A DNA stretch of 64,000 nt from assembly GCF_000730425.1 (NCBI RefSeq), contig NZ_CP008896.1, positions 4,216,001 through 4,280,000 of the forward strand, read 5' to 3'. The position numbers and the translations under genes were made by a program. Source of the DNA: Pseudomonas fluorescens (lineage in GTDB: Bacteria; Pseudomonadota; Gammaproteobacteria; Pseudomonadales; Pseudomonadaceae). Numbering within the stretch: the first letter of the stretch is position 1; each line of letters begins with the position of its first letter. Under the pieces are notes generated by a model. That model was not told the origin of the DNA. It saw only the letters and a program-made list of their open reading frames with translations, and ran no database searches. Shown here piece after piece: positions 29,170-38,933 of this stretch.

Positions 29170-29442
29170 CCGGCAATCAGAAATATTTCGATGTCAGACG
29201 ACACTAGCGCCCAACTGCTCACGAATTGTGACAACCCAGGAGTGTTGAGGGGCGCTTGGTGCCGAATTTGCGGTATTCACGCAGAATATTCATCAAATGG
29301 CGACAGATATCTTCACGCCACAAAAAACCACGGCGAAAGGGTAACTGCCTGACACCTGGCGTATCTTAGGTGAGCCTTGGCGTTTGTGCGTCGAAGGGAG
29401 TCGACGGTTAAGTTGCGACATTTTTCAGAGCGAGGAATTGAA

Positions 29443-29850
29443 GTGGCTCAAAAGCAGGAAGAGGACGAAAAGATCCGTTTGGACAAGTGGTTGTGGGCGG
29501 CACGTTTCTACAAGACCCGGGCCTTGGCCAAGGCCGCCATCGAGAGCGGCAAGGTGCATTGCCGTGGCGAACGCTGCAAGCCGGGCAAGGAGCCGCGCCT
29601 TGGCGACGAGTTGCAGATTCGTGTCGGGTTTGATGAGAAGACAGTGGTGGTGCAGGCGCTTTCCATCGTCCGCCGGGGCGCTCCCGAAGCGCAGGCGCTG
29701 TACACCGAAACCCCGGCAAGTATCGCCAAGCGCGAGAATGCGGCGGCCATGCGCAAGGCCGCAGCTTTGGGGATGAGTACCGACGGCAAGCCGAGCAAGA
29801 AACAGCGCCGGGATCTGTTCAAGTTTCGCGGCAGCGGCAGCGATGAGTGA
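29443..29850 (+). CDS. hslR: HslR (Hsp15), S4-domain RNA-binding heat shock protein
   Basis: HslR binds free 50S ribosomal subunits that carry a stalled nascent chain and helps recycle them. I start it at the GTG at 29443, with CGAGGA just upstream, giving 135 residues against 133 in E. coli. The S4 domain is clear (IRLDKWLWAARFYKTRALA, then GKVHCRGERCKPG), and the C-terminus is basic (GKPSKKQRRDLFKF). It diverges from rimB. Confidence 0.93.
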   Translation: MAQKQEEDEKIRLDKWLWAARFYKTRALAKAAIESGKVHCRGERCKPGKEPRLGDELQIRVGFDEKTVVVQALSIVRRGAPEAQALYTETPASIAKRENAAAMRKAAALGMSTDGKPSKKQRRDLFKFRGSGSDE

Positions 29851-29865
29851 ATGCAGGTTATCTAT

Positions 29866-29934
29866 TGTAGGTGCTGGCTTGCCAGCGATGGCGGCACGTT
29901 CGAGGGCCTCATCGCGGGCAAGCCGGCTCCTACA
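29866..29934. repeat. REPIN, GTAGGAGCCGGCTTGCC class, diverged left arm
   Basis: The left arm reads TGTAGGTGCTGGCTTGCC and the right arm GGCAAGCCGGCTCCTACA. The inner GCGATGG and CCTCATCGC pair as well. It lies between the convergent hslR and PAP2 genes. Confidence 0.85.
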
Positions 29935-29936
29935 GG

Positions 29937-30737
29937 TCAGGGGTTGCGGATTACGCTCAAGCGATTGATCACCGCTATCCGTTGCAGCCACGTGAATACA
30001 GGCTCGGTCACCCGTAGCAGCCGCCCCGAAACCTTCGCCGCAAACGGTGTGTAGTAACCCCAGCCCAGCGCCAACAGGGCCAGTAGCACGCCACCGATAT
30101 AGTCGTCTTGCCCCCAATGCGCCCCGGCCACCAGGCGCGGCATCATGAACAGCAGTGCCAGCCCCCAGACCAGCGCGACGTGCCCGATGCGCTTGGCAAA
30201 CACGCTCATGAACATTCCCCAGATCAGCAGCACCGAAGCATGGTCACCGGGGAAGCTCTGGCTGGAGCGGTCCTTCAATTCCCAGGTTTTTTCCAGGTCT
30301 GGGAAGTAGTCGCTCATATGGATTGCCCCATTGATTACCATTGATGGGCTGTTGTGCTGCCAGCCCATCTGTGCGGCGAGCTTGGAAAACAGCATGCGGA
30401 TGAACAGCAGTAACAGCAGGATCGCGAGGAAACCGAAAAACGCCTGGCGCACTTCAATCGCCTTGAACACCCATTCACCGCGAATCAGCAGCATCAGCAG
30501 GATCACCCCGACCACCGCATCAAATGGCCGCAGGCTGGCTACCGCCCAGACATGCAGCCAGGCCGGGTTGCTGGCCAGCGGGTCGTTGAGCAGATGAAAC
30601 AGCCATTCGTCGAATATCACGCAAAACATCTGGCCCGCGGGCCATAGCCAAAAACACAGCAGCCCCAGAGCGAGTAAATTGCACAGGGCCAATCGCCCGA
30701 GGTTCCACTTGGCTTGGAACAAACCCGGATTGTTCAT
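29937..30737 (-). CDS. PAP2-family membrane phosphatase
   Basis: The 266-residue inner-membrane protein has several hydrophobic helices. The PAP2 active-site motifs are KDRSSQSFPGDHASVLLIWG (motifs 1-2, His in PGDH) and RLVAGAHWGQDDYIGG (motif 3). The form SFPGDHA with AGAHWxxD resembles the lipid A or undecaprenyl pyrophosphate phosphotransferase branch (LpxT-like), but the substrate is not certain. The start at 30737 is chosen for AGAGGAAA seven bases upstream; a longer frame runs through this site. hslO diverges from it. Confidence 0.85.
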   Translation of the reverse strand: MNNPGLFQAKWNLGRLALCNLLALGLLCFWLWPAGQMFCVIFDEWLFHLLNDPLASNPAWLHVWAVASLRPFDAVVGVILLMLLIRGEWVFKAIEVRQAFFGFLAILLLLLFIRMLFSKLAAQMGWQHNSPSMVINGAIHMSDYFPDLEKTWELKDRSSQSFPGDHASVLLIWGMFMSVFAKRIGHVALVWGLALLFMMPRLVAGAHWGQDDYIGGVLLALLALGWGYYTPFAAKVSGRLLRVTEPVFTWLQRIAVINRLSVIRNP

Positions 30738-30862
30738 AAACTGTTTCCTCTTCGCTCTAAAACTCTTCACCTATCGGAAGAAAAGCGCACCAAATTGGTG
30801 CTAAAGCGCATAATTTTAGAAACATTGTCATCACTTTGTCATTAATTCAGATACCCAGACCT

Positions 30863-31765
30863 ATGACTGATCTACCGGATACCGACTTCACCCAACGTTT
30901 CCTCTTTGACGACAACGACGCTCGTGGCGAGCTGGTTGCCCTGGAGCGCAGTTATGCCGAAGTCCTTGCCAAGCACCCCTATCCGGAGCCGGTCGCGCAG
31001 TTGCTTGGCGAGCTGATGGCCGCCGCGTCGCTGCTGGTGGGCACCATGAAATTCGATGGTTTGCTGATTCTTCAGGCTCGTTCCGAAGGCCCGGTTCCCA
31101 TGCTGATGATCGAGTGTTCCAGCGAGCGTGAAATTCGTGGCCTGGCCCGTTATGACGAGGCCCTGATCCCGGCAGATGCGACCCTGGCCGACCTGATGCC
31201 CAACGGCGTCCTGGCGTTGACCATCGACCCGACCGTTGGCCAGCGTTACCAGGGTATTGTCGACCTGGATGGTGAAACCCTGTCCGATTGCTTCACCAAC
31301 TATTTCGTCATGTCCCAGCAAGTCGGTACCCGTTTCTGGCTCAACGCTGACGGCAAGCGCGCCCGTGGCCTGCTGTTGCAACAGTTGCCGGCCGACCGTA
31401 TCAAGGACGAGGAAGAACGCGAAGAAAGCTGGCGCGGCCTCACCGCGCTGGCCGGTACCTTGACCGCGGAAGAACTGCTGGGACTGGACAACGAAACTAT
31501 CCTGCACCGCCTGTACCACGAAGAAGAGGTGCGCCTGTTCGATGCGCAATCGCTGCGTTTCCATTGCAGCTGTTCCCGTGAGCGCTCGGGCAATGCCCTG
31601 GTGAGCCTGGGTCTGGAGGATGCGCAAAACCTTGCGGTGGAACACGGTGGCCGAATCGAAATCGACTGCCAGTTCTGCAACCAGCGCTACCTGTTCGACG
31701 CTGCCGATATCGCCCAATTGTTCGCTGGCGCTGGCGTTGACACCCCTTCGGGTACCCACCACTAA
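30863..31765 (+). CDS. hslO: HslO (Hsp33), redox-regulated chaperone
   Basis: Hsp33 is a cytoplasmic holdase switched on by oxidation. The ATG at 30863 gives 300 residues. The zinc-binding redox switch at the C-terminus has C235 and C237 (FHCSCSRER) and C269 and C272 (DCQFCNQ), the invariant CxC..CxxC pattern. The N-terminal substrate-binding domain is complete. It is followed by pckA after 179 bases, which hold the pckA promoter region. Confidence 0.95.
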   Translation: MTDLPDTDFTQRFLFDDNDARGELVALERSYAEVLAKHPYPEPVAQLLGELMAAASLLVGTMKFDGLLILQARSEGPVPMLMIECSSEREIRGLARYDEALIPADATLADLMPNGVLALTIDPTVGQRYQGIVDLDGETLSDCFTNYFVMSQQVGTRFWLNADGKRARGLLLQQLPADRIKDEEEREESWRGLTALAGTLTAEELLGLDNETILHRLYHEEEVRLFDAQSLRFHCSCSRERSGNALVSLGLEDAQNLAVEHGGRIEIDCQFCNQRYLFDAADIAQLFAGAGVDTPSGTHH

Positions 31766-31944
31766 AACGTTTAAGCACAGGTAAATCACCTGACAAACGC
31801 CGGATTAGAGGTGTTCTGACGGGAGGGCCCTACTCTTTTTGGGCTTTTCTGGCATAATCCGGCCCACTTTTTTCGCGGTAGTAGTGCGCAACTTTCTACT
31901 ACAAAACGTTTGGAGCACTCGGCCATAGGCCGACGGGGAACCTC

Positions 31945-33486
31945 ATGACGCAAGCCAATAACGCCGTATACACCGATTTGAGTGTTGACGATCTGGTCAA
32001 AGAAGCCCTGCAGCGCGGTGAAGGCGTGCTTGCCGATACTGGCGCGCTGGTCGTAGAAACCGGTCACCGCACCGGTCGTTCGCCGGTCGACCGTTTCATC
32101 GTTGAAGAGCCATCCACCCAGGCTGCCATTGCCTGGGGCCCGATCAACCGCAAGTTCCCGGCCGACAAGTTCGATGCCCTGTGGGCTCGCGTCGAGGCTT
32201 TCAACAACGCGCAAGAGCATTTCGTTTCCCACGTTCACGTTGGTGCTGCCCAAGACCACTACTTGGCCGTGAAAATGACCACCCAGACGGCCTGGCAGAA
32301 CCTGTTCGGTCGTTGCCTGTTCATCAATCCGGCCCAGTACAACCCGGCCGGGCGTGAAGAGTGGCAAGTGCTCAACGTTGCCAACTTTGAATGTGTACCT
32401 GAGCGTGACGGCACCAACTCCGATGGTTGCGTGATCCTCAACTTCGCCCAGAAAAAAGTCCTGATTGCCGGCATGCGTTACGCCGGCGAAATGAAGAAAG
32501 CCATGTTCTCGGTGCAGAACTTCCTGCTGCCGGCCGCTGACGTGCTGCCCATGCACTGTGCTGCCAACATTGGCGAAGCAGGCGACGTAACCTTGTTCTT
32601 CGGTCTGTCCGGCACCGGCAAGACCACCCTGTCTGCCGACGAAAGCCGTTACCTGATCGGTGACGACGAACACGGTTGGGGCGAAGGCGTGGTGTTCAAT
32701 ATCGAAGGCGGTTGCTATGCCAAGTGCATCGACCTGTCCGAGAAGAACGAGCCCGTCATCTGGAAAGCCATCAAGCACGGCGCAGTCCTGGAAAACGTGG
32801 TGATCGACGATGCCAAGCACGCCGACTACACCGATGTCAGCCTGACCCAGAACAGCCGCGCCGCGTACCCGCTGGAACACGTTGCCAAGCGTTCCGAGCA
32901 GAACCTGGGCGGCGAGCCGAACGCAGTGATCTTCCTGACCTGCGACCTGACTGGCGTGCTGCCACCGGTGTCGATCCTCAATGAAGAGCAAGCGGCCTAC
33001 CACTTCCTGTCCGGCTACACCGCACTGGTGGGTTCGACTGAAATGGGGTCGGGCAGCGGCATCAAGTCGACCTTCTCCACCTGCTTCGGTGCGCCGTTCT
33101 TCCCGCGCCCGGCCGGTGAGTACGCAGAGCTGCTGATCAAGCGCATCCGTGGCTTCGGCTCCAAGGTCTACCTGGTCAACACCGGCTGGACCGGCGGCGG
33201 CTACGGTGTCGGCAAGCGCTTCAACATCCCGACCACCCGTGCAGTGATCGCAGCGATCCAGAGCGGCGCGTTGATCGGTGCGCAAACCGAGCACCTGGAC
33301 ACCATCAACCTCGACGTGCCATTGGCCGTACCGGGCGTTGAAACCGGCTTGTTGAACCCACGCAACACCTGGGCTGACAAGGCTGCCTACGACGAAGCAG
33401 CGAAGGCACTGGCCGGCCTGTTCGTCGAGAACTTCAAGAAGTTTGAAGTGAGCGATGCGATCAAGGCAGCGGGTCCGAAGCTGTAA
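31945..33486 (+). CDS. pckA: Phosphoenolpyruvate carboxykinase (ATP)
   Basis: PckA converts oxaloacetate and ATP to phosphoenolpyruvate and CO2, the entry to gluconeogenesis. The 513-residue protein has the kinase-1a motif [11 protein letters not shown] near residue 221, the substrate site GRSPVDRF near 48, and [13 protein letters not shown] with the kinase-2 site. It is a single gene with its own terminator. Confidence 0.96.
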   Translation: MTQANNAVYTDLSVDDLVKEALQRGEGVLADTGALVVETGHRTGRSPVDRFIVEEPSTQAAIAWGPINRKFPADKFDALWARVEAFNNAQEHFVSHVHVGAAQDHYLAVKMTTQTAWQNLFGRCLFINPAQYNPAGREEWQVLNVANFECVPERDGTNSDGCVILNFAQKKVLIAGMRYAGEMKKAMFSVQNFLLPAADVLPMHCAANIGEAGDVTLFFGLSGTGKTTLSADESRYLIGDDEHGWGEGVVFNIEGGCYAKCIDLSEKNEPVIWKAIKHGAVLENVVIDDAKHADYTDVSLTQNSRAAYPLEHVAKRSEQNLGGEPNAVIFLTCDLTGVLPPVSILNEEQAAYHFLSGYTALVGSTEMGSGSGIKSTFSTCFGAPFFPRPAGEYAELLIKRIRGFGSKVYLVNTGWTGGGYGVGKRFNIPTTRAVIAAIQSGALIGAQTEHLDTINLDVPLAVPGVETGLLNPRNTWADKAAYDEAAKALAGLFVENFKKFEVSDAIKAAGPKL

Positions 33487-33501
33487 GATTCGCGAGCTGC
33501 T

Positions 33502-33531
33502 AAAAAGCCGCCCCTAGTGGGCGGCTTTTTT
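33502..33531 (+). terminator. Rho-independent terminator of pckA
   Basis: Stem GCCGCCC (33507-33513) and GGGCGGC (33519-33525) with loop CTAGT, preceded by AAAAA and followed by TTTTTT. The flanking A and T runs make it usable from both strands. Confidence 0.92.
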
Positions 33532-33638
33532 GTGCGATGCGGTTTTGCAGGAGCGGCTTGCCGGCGAAGAAGACAAGAACAATACGGCATGTCAGGCATC
33601 TTGGCAGGCCCGCTCTCACACCCGTTACTCAGTGTTTA

Positions 33639-34280
33639 TCAGCTCAAGTTTTCCAGCGTCTGCGTATCCCAGCCCTGAGTCTTGACGGCCAGGTAGAGCA
33701 TGCCAATGGTAAGCGGCATCTTCTCCCCCCGGCCCTTGGCACGATGCTTGAGAAACACGTCAAAGACCGGTGGGTTGAAGTAACGGTAGGCATCATAGTC
33801 GCCCAGGTCGAGATCAAAAGCCTGCTCCAGGGCCTCCATAAATTGCCTGGCTTCCAGGCCATCGCAACCGAGGTCGAAGTTAAGCGAGGTTTTAAGGCGG
33901 ATGGTCTTGTGCTTGGGCAGGCCGATTTCTTCGTGCAGCAATTGCAGGAGCTGCTGCATGACAGGGTCTTCGGGGAAGTCGGGGGCCAGGTTCATGGTGG
34001 GGGCACGCTGGAGCGGATAAGGGGGGAAGTCGTGACGATGGCGGTATTTGTTGCGGGTAAGAAACAGTGCCAAGCCTATCAAGAACAGGGCGAGGGGCAG
34101 GAGTTGAATGCTGAGAATGATGGCCACGTAAGGTGGCCAGAATGTCAGGGTCAAGCCGCTTACGATAAACGTGACAGCAAAACGCTTTCTGAGTGTGCAG
34201 TCGGTGATTTTGTAGTGCAGCAATAGATAAAGGGCGAAGAAGATCGCCGTCTGTAGGTAGAGCATTTGACTAGGGTTCAT
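33639..34280 (-). CDS. Membrane protein with C-terminal DUF1493 (acyl-carrier-like) domain
   Basis: I start at the ATG at 34280, giving 213 residues. The first 80 residues have two or three hydrophobic segments (MLYLQTAIFFALYLLLHY; FAVTFIVSGLTLTF; VAIILSIQLLPLALFLIGLAL). The C-terminal 110 residues match the DUF1493 pattern, a four-helix acyl-carrier-like domain (TSLNFDLGCDGLEARQFMEALE). The usual ACP serine in DSL is not evident; the matching spot reads GCDGLEA. The start overlaps the upstream unknown gene by 11 bases. Base composition is lower in GC than the neighbours, suggesting transfer. No function can be given. Confidence 0.75.
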   Translation of the reverse strand: MNPSQMLYLQTAIFFALYLLLHYKITDCTLRKRFAVTFIVSGLTLTFWPPYVAIILSIQLLPLALFLIGLALFLTRNKYRHRHDFPPYPLQRAPTMNLAPDFPEDPVMQQLLQLLHEEIGLPKHKTIRLKTSLNFDLGCDGLEARQFMEALEQAFDLDLGDYDAYRYFNPPVFDVFLKHRAKGRGEKMPLTIGMLYLAVKTQGWDTQTLENLS

Positions 34281-34752
34281 CTGAGTACACATGCATTGAG
34301 AGGCCTGAGCGCTGCGGGCCTATTCCCCCGCTAACCCGAGCCTCCAGGCCGATGGTGATGTCTGCACGCTGGAAGTTGCGGAGCTGGCGGGATATCAAAT
34401 CGCGGGTAGCATTTTCGATCAGTGATTCTGCCTTGCCTGAGATGATCCCAATTGGGGCTGCAACCGCACCTGAAATAGCTTCTTTGATGATCTTGTTCCG
34501 GTTGTTCAAGCTCTTTGCCTGTTTTCTCGTCAATGGTTTTGAAATGACCACCGTCATGAGGCACGGAAGATCTTGGGCAAGCATTCGTTCGTAAAGACGC
34601 TGTAGTCGCAGACGAACTGCTGGTGCAGAGGTCTTTGCCTCTAGCAAGCAAAGGCTGGCAAGTGCTTGCTTGTTGTTGGGCCGTCCGGTGAAACGAATCA
34701 CGCTGAACGTGACCCCGTAATGGTCAATGTATTGAGTCCTTTCCAGGTTCAC
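34270..34752 (-). CDS. Unknown 160-residue protein coupled to the DUF1493 gene
   Basis: I do not recognise this protein. It starts at a GTG at 34752 with only a weak ribosome site (AAGAAA). It is basic and has one mildly hydrophobic glycine-containing stretch (ISGAVAAPIGIISGK, about residues 93-107) inside an otherwise helical protein. There is no signal peptide. It overlaps the DUF1493 gene by 11 bases, so the two are probably one transcript. The pair lies between pckA and a broken DUF2135 gene in a less GC-rich stretch. Confidence 0.6.
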   Translation of the reverse strand: MNLERTQYIDHYGVTFSVIRFTGRPNNKQALASLCLLEAKTSAPAVRLRLQRLYERMLAQDLPCLMTVVISKPLTRKQAKSLNNRNKIIKEAISGAVAAPIGIISGKAESLIENATRDLISRQLRNFQRADITIGLEARVSGGIGPQRSGLSMHVYSDEP

Positions 34753-35045
34753 GGATTTCTTGCCGAGAGGGATTGAGAGGGCGCTAGTTTCGGTCAGGCA
34801 TGGCTGATTCTGTAGAGGCTTGAATGGCGCTTGGAGGCAGTTTGGGAAGCGTATGGTGGCCGGCTTGGCGATTTCCTACGGAGGCTTCCGATCCATTAGG
34901 TTTTGCTGTAAGGCGCTCAGGTGCAGGCGGGATAAAAACCACGTCACACTCTGTATAAAATTCCGGCAAACAGCCTGAATTCAGCGTATGTTTCACCGCA
35001 AAATCTTGTAGGGCGATTTTGCCCACGACTTAAAGGGAGTTAAGC

Positions 35046-36221
35046 ATGGGTTTGCTTCGTGTCGCCTCGGCGATGTCATTGTGCGCGCTGGCGTTTGCCG
35101 TCCAGGCTGAACAGTTGCCGATTGAAGTGCTCAGTGCCGTGGTCAAGGACCAGAAAATCGCCGACGCTGAGGTCTTGCTGCAACGCAACGGCGCCCAGAA
35201 CGTGGTGGGACGCACCAACGCCCAGGGCTAGGTCACCCTCAACAGCGAAGTTGCCGACGGTGCCGACAACCTGCTGATTATCAAGAAGCCCGGCTATTCC
35301 AACCTGGTGGTCAAGTGCCCGTGCAAAGGTATGACCTATGCCATCAGCCCGGTGATGGAGAACCTCGACGGCCTGCGTGTGGTGCTGACCTGGGGCCAGA
35401 CCCCCTCTGACCTCGATTCCCACATGATCTTCCCCGGCAATAATATCTACTTCAACAACAAGACCGGCACCGACGCCGAGCTGGATGTGGATGACACCGA
35501 CAGCTACGGCCCGGAAACCATCACCCTGCAGAAAAAGCACTACGGCGAAAGCTATGTCTACGCTGTGCATGACTTCTCCAACCGTACCAACACCCGTTCC
35601 ACTGCCTTGTCCGAGAGCCAGGCCAAAGTGTTTGTGTACATGGGCCAGTCCCTGGTTCGCACCTACTACGTGCCGACCAATCGCACCGGTAACTTGTGGA
35701 CCGTATTCCGCATGACCGGCAACGGTGACTTCCAGGACATCAACACCTTCACCGGCGTGCTGGTTGAAGCCAAGGATGTGCTCAACGAAGTCAAACCCCT
35801 GCTCAACGATGGCGTTGCCGTTGATGCCGTGGTGGTCAGTTCAGCAGTCCAGGGTGATGCGAAAAAACTGAACCTCAAAGGCGAAGCGGCCTACCAGGCC
35901 GGTAACCTGGACCAGGCCATCGACTACTTCCGCCAGGCCATCGAGCTGGATAACGCCTTCGGCAAGGCCTATGGCAACCTCGGCCTGGCCTACCAGAAAG
36001 CCGGCAACACTGCCGAGTCGATCTGGGCCAACCGCAAGGCGATTGCCCTGGCCAGTGGCCCGACAGCCGCTACCGTGCGCGCCGGTTCCTACTACAACAT
36101 CGCGCGGATCTACGAAGCGGCCGGGCAGTTTGCTGATGCGCTGCGCCACTACCAGTTGGCCAAGGAGCAGAAGGCCAATCCGGTGTATGACAAAGCCATT
36201 GAGCGTGTGCAGAACCGCTGA
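35046..36221 (+). pseudogene. DUF2135/TPR secreted protein interrupted by an in-frame TAG
   Basis: AGGGAG precedes the ATG. The frame encodes a signal peptide (ALAFAVQAEQ) and runs to residue 61, where the codon at 35229 is TAG. The same frame then continues without any other stop to 36221, so a single base separates it from a 391-residue protein. After the stop come a carboxypeptidase-regulatory-like beta module and the DUF2135 region (LRVVLTWGQTPSDLDSHM, then YAVHDFSNR). A C-terminal TPR pair follows (AAYQAGNLDQAIDYFRQAIE, then GLAYQKAGNTAESIWANRKA). CAG to TAG is the simplest explanation. A sequencing error or suppression is possible. Confidence 0.8.
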
Positions 36222-36244
36222 TTGAGCTGTGGTCAGTAACACTC

Positions 36245-36316
36245 TGTAGGAGCCGGCTTGCCGGCGATGGCAGCCCTGATGCCAAGGGCCTTATCGCCGG
36301 CAAGCCGGCTCCTACA
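36245..36316. repeat. REPIN, GTAGGAGCCGGCTTGCC class
   Basis: Inverted copies TGTAGGAGCCGGCTTGCCGG and CCGGCAAGCCGGCTCCTACA enclose GCGATGGCAG and CCTTATCGC. It follows the DUF2135/TPR gene by 24 bases. Confidence 0.92.
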
Positions 36317-36461
36317 GGGGTTGTGGTGGTTGGTCGATTGCCAATCTGGACCTCGTAGCCTGTGTATCATCCTGTCTCTCTTTTCCTCGCGACCTTTTTC
36401 GATTCGCTGAAAATCCCGGGCTATGTTTTAGGCCTGTTCAGCGGTCAATGGAGTGACAGCT

Positions 36462-38399
36462 ATGCATGACACCCTCCAACAGGTCTTTGGCTATCCACAG
36501 TTTCGTCCAGGTCAGGAGGCGGCTGTCAGCGCCGTGTTGGCCGGCCGTTCGGCGGCGGCGATCTTTCCCACCGGTTCCGGTAAATCCCTCTGTTATCAGC
36601 TCTCAGCCGTGTTGCTGCCGCACCTGACGCTGGTGGTGTCGCCGCTGCTGGCGTTGATGCAGGACCAGCTGGACTTTTTGCAGCGTCATGGCATTTCGGC
36701 CGGCAGTATCGATTCGACGCAAGGCCGTGATCAGGCCAATGACGTCATGGCCCGCGCCCGCTCCGGCGAGCTGAAAATCCTGATGGTTTCTGTGGAGCGC
36801 CTGAAGAACGAGCGCTTTCGCAACTTTCTGCAAAGCGTTTCGATTTCGTTATTGGTAGTGGACGAGGCCCACTGTATTTCCGAATGGGGCCATAACTTCC
36901 GCCCGGACTACCTCAAGCTCCCCGACTACCAGCGCCAGTTCAAGATTCCCCAGGCGCTGCTGTTGACGGCTACCGCGACACCCAAGGTGATCGCGGATAT
37001 GCAGGCCAAGTTCGCCATTGCCCCCGCAGATGTGATCACCACCGGCTTCTATCGGCCCAACCTCAATCTGCTGGTAGAGCCGGTCAGTGGCGCGGACAAG
37101 CGCCGGCGCCTGGTGGAGTGGCTGGGAGAACGGGGCAACCAGCCGAGCATTGTCTATGTCACCTTGCAGAAAACCGCCGAGCAGATCGCCGAGCACCTGA
37201 ATCGCCATGGCATCCAGGCCGAGGCCTATCACGCAGGGTTGCCCCATGATCAACGCGAGGGCATCCAGCGCCGGTTCATGGGGGGGCAGTCCAATTGCAT
37301 CGTCGCCACCATTGCCTTCGGCATGGGCATCGACAAGAGTGACATCCGCAACGTGGTGCATTTCGACCTGCCCAAATCCATTGAGAACTACAGCCAGGAA
37401 ATCGGGCGTGCCGGTCGTGATGGACAGCCTTCTGAGTGCTTGGTGCTGGCCAACCGCGACAGCCTTACGGTGCTGGAAAACTTTGTGTACGGCGATACGC
37501 CGGAGCAGGAAGGCATCCGGCTGGTGCTGGAGGAGCTGCTGGCAGCCCGTGATGACGGGCAATGGGAGTTTCTGCTGCGCTCGTTGGCGGAGTTGAGCAA
37601 TATCCGCGAGCTACCGCTCAAGACCTTGCTGGTGCAGCTGGAGCTCAGGGGCGTCATCGCACCGCGCTATGCGTTTTATGCCGAGTATCGCTTCAAGTAC
37701 CTGGTGGAGCCGGATGTATTGCTGGCGCGTTTTTCCGGTGAGCGACAGCAGTTTGTCGCCGCGATCATCCAGGTATGCAAGCGGGCCAGGAGCTGGGCCA
37801 CCGTGGACTTCGACGCGCTTTATCAACTGCACCAGGCCGAGCGTGGGCGGGTGGTCAAGGCGCTGGACTATTTCCAGGAGCAGGGGCTGATCGAGCTGGA
37901 GAGCAAGCAAATGACCGAGGTCTACAGCCTGCTCGATAGCGGGTTTGATCCCCAGGCCATGAGCGCCGAGTTATACACAGGCGTCAAGCAGCATGAGGTC
38001 ACGGAAGTGGCGCGGATCCATGGGATGCTGGCGTTGTTCGCCAGCGAGCGCTGCCTGGGCTTTCGGCTGGCCGAGTACTTTGGTGACGCAGAGGCGCCGC
38101 GCCAGTGTGGGCATTGTTCGGTCTGCCGTGGCCAGGTCGCCTATCTTCCATCGCCCCCTGGCTTGGCACCGCTTGTGGATAAAAACTTCCAGGGATTGTG
38201 CGCAGATTTTATCCACAGGCATCATCGGCACTCTGGCAGCTTGCCGGGGGCTGAGCGCCTGACGCGGTTTTTATGCGGGATCAGCGTGCCATTGTTTACC
38301 AAACTCAAAGCCCGGGGGATTCCAGGGTTTGCCGCGCTGGAGCAGTATCCCTACGCCGAGGTGCGGGATTGGGCCGAGGCCCATCTGAACGACCTGTGA
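36462..38399 (+). CDS. recQ: RecQ-family ATP-dependent DNA helicase without HRDC domain
   Basis: The 645-residue protein starts at the ATG at 36462 (GGAG upstream). It has Walker A FPTGSGKS at 35-42, the DEAH box VVDEAHCISEWGHNFRPDYL, TATATP, and motif VI QEIGRAGRDG. A zinc-binding RQC part follows, with CLGFRLAEYFG and QCGHCSVC. After this there is only a short C-terminal region (about 90 residues) and no recognisable HRDC domain. It unwinds DNA 3' to 5' in recombination and repair; this version may be a second RecQ paralogue. A thioesterase gene follows after 23 bases. Confidence 0.9.
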   Translation: MHDTLQQVFGYPQFRPGQEAAVSAVLAGRSAAAIFPTGSGKSLCYQLSAVLLPHLTLVVSPLLALMQDQLDFLQRHGISAGSIDSTQGRDQANDVMARARSGELKILMVSVERLKNERFRNFLQSVSISLLVVDEAHCISEWGHNFRPDYLKLPDYQRQFKIPQALLLTATATPKVIADMQAKFAIAPADVITTGFYRPNLNLLVEPVSGADKRRRLVEWLGERGNQPSIVYVTLQKTAEQIAEHLNRHGIQAEAYHAGLPHDQREGIQRRFMGGQSNCIVATIAFGMGIDKSDIRNVVHFDLPKSIENYSQEIGRAGRDGQPSECLVLANRDSLTVLENFVYGDTPEQEGIRLVLEELLAARDDGQWEFLLRSLAELSNIRELPLKTLLVQLELRGVIAPRYAFYAEYRFKYLVEPDVLLARFSGERQQFVAAIIQVCKRARSWATVDFDALYQLHQAERGRVVKALDYFQEQGLIELESKQMTEVYSLLDSGFDPQAMSAELYTGVKQHEVTEVARIHGMLALFASERCLGFRLAEYFGDAEAPRQCGHCSVCRGQVAYLPSPPGLAPLVDKNFQGLCADFIHRHHRHSGSLPGAERLTRFLCGISVPLFTKLKARGIPGFAALEQYPYAEVRDWAEAHLNDL

Positions 38400-38422
38400 A
38401 TTCACTTCAACGAGATTTGCCC

Positions 38423-38854
38423 ATGCCTGACTCAATGCCACAGCGTGCCGATTACCGCCATTTCCAGCCGATCATCACGCGCTGGCACGATAATGACGTG
38501 TATGGCCATGTGAACAACGTCACCTACTACAGCTTTTTCGACACGGCGGTGAACACCTACCTGATTGAGCAGGGCGGGCTGGATATCCATGACGGCAAAG
38601 TGGTGGGGTTTGTGGTGAGTTCGGCGTGCGACTATTTCGCTTCGATTGCCTTTCCTGACCGTATTGATATCGGCCTGCGGGTGGGCAAGTTGGGCAACAG
38701 TTCAGTGCAGTACGAATTGGCGGTGTTCAAGCTCGGTGAGGACGAAGCCTGCGCGGCGGGGAGGTTTGTGCATGTGTTTGTGGACCGGGCGACGAACCAG
38801 CCGGTGGCGATTGCGGGGATGTTGCGTGAGGCGTTGCAGCGGTTGGTGGTCTGA
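38423..38854 (+). CDS. 4HBT-type acyl-CoA thioesterase
   Basis: The 143-residue protein has one hotdog domain of the 4-hydroxybenzoyl-CoA thioesterase/YbgC type: RWHDNDVYGHVNNVTYYSFF at about residues 20-39 holds the catalytic Asp. It follows recQ by 23 bases and is probably co-transcribed. The substrate is unknown. Confidence 0.85.
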   Translation: MPDSMPQRADYRHFQPIITRWHDNDVYGHVNNVTYYSFFDTAVNTYLIEQGGLDIHDGKVVGFVVSSACDYFASIAFPDRIDIGLRVGKLGNSSVQYELAVFKLGEDEACAAGRFVHVFVDRATNQPVAIAGMLREALQRLVV

Positions 38855-38883
38855 CCTCGAACTTGCAAACGCCACCGAAGCAA

Positions 38884-38909
38884 ATGTAGGAGCAAGCCCG
38901 CTCCCACAT
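38884..38909. repeat. Collapsed REP remnant
   Basis: ATGTAGGAGCAAGCCCGCTC followed by CCACAT looks like the two outer ends of a REPIN with the centre deleted. It lies between two convergent genes. Confidence 0.6.
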
Positions 38910-38933
38910 TGATTTTGCAGGGTTCTCTACATC

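Noticed and set aside
29191..29352. 53-codon frame between rimB and hslR with a CxxC motif
   Set aside because: No ribosome site, rare AGG/AGA codons, and it occupies the divergent promoter region; not enough to call a gene.
34784..35026. 80-codon minus-strand frame upstream of the unknown 160-residue gene
   Set aside because: Proline-rich, weak start (GTG without ribosome site), no domain. Possibly a remnant; mentioned in the cassette finding only.
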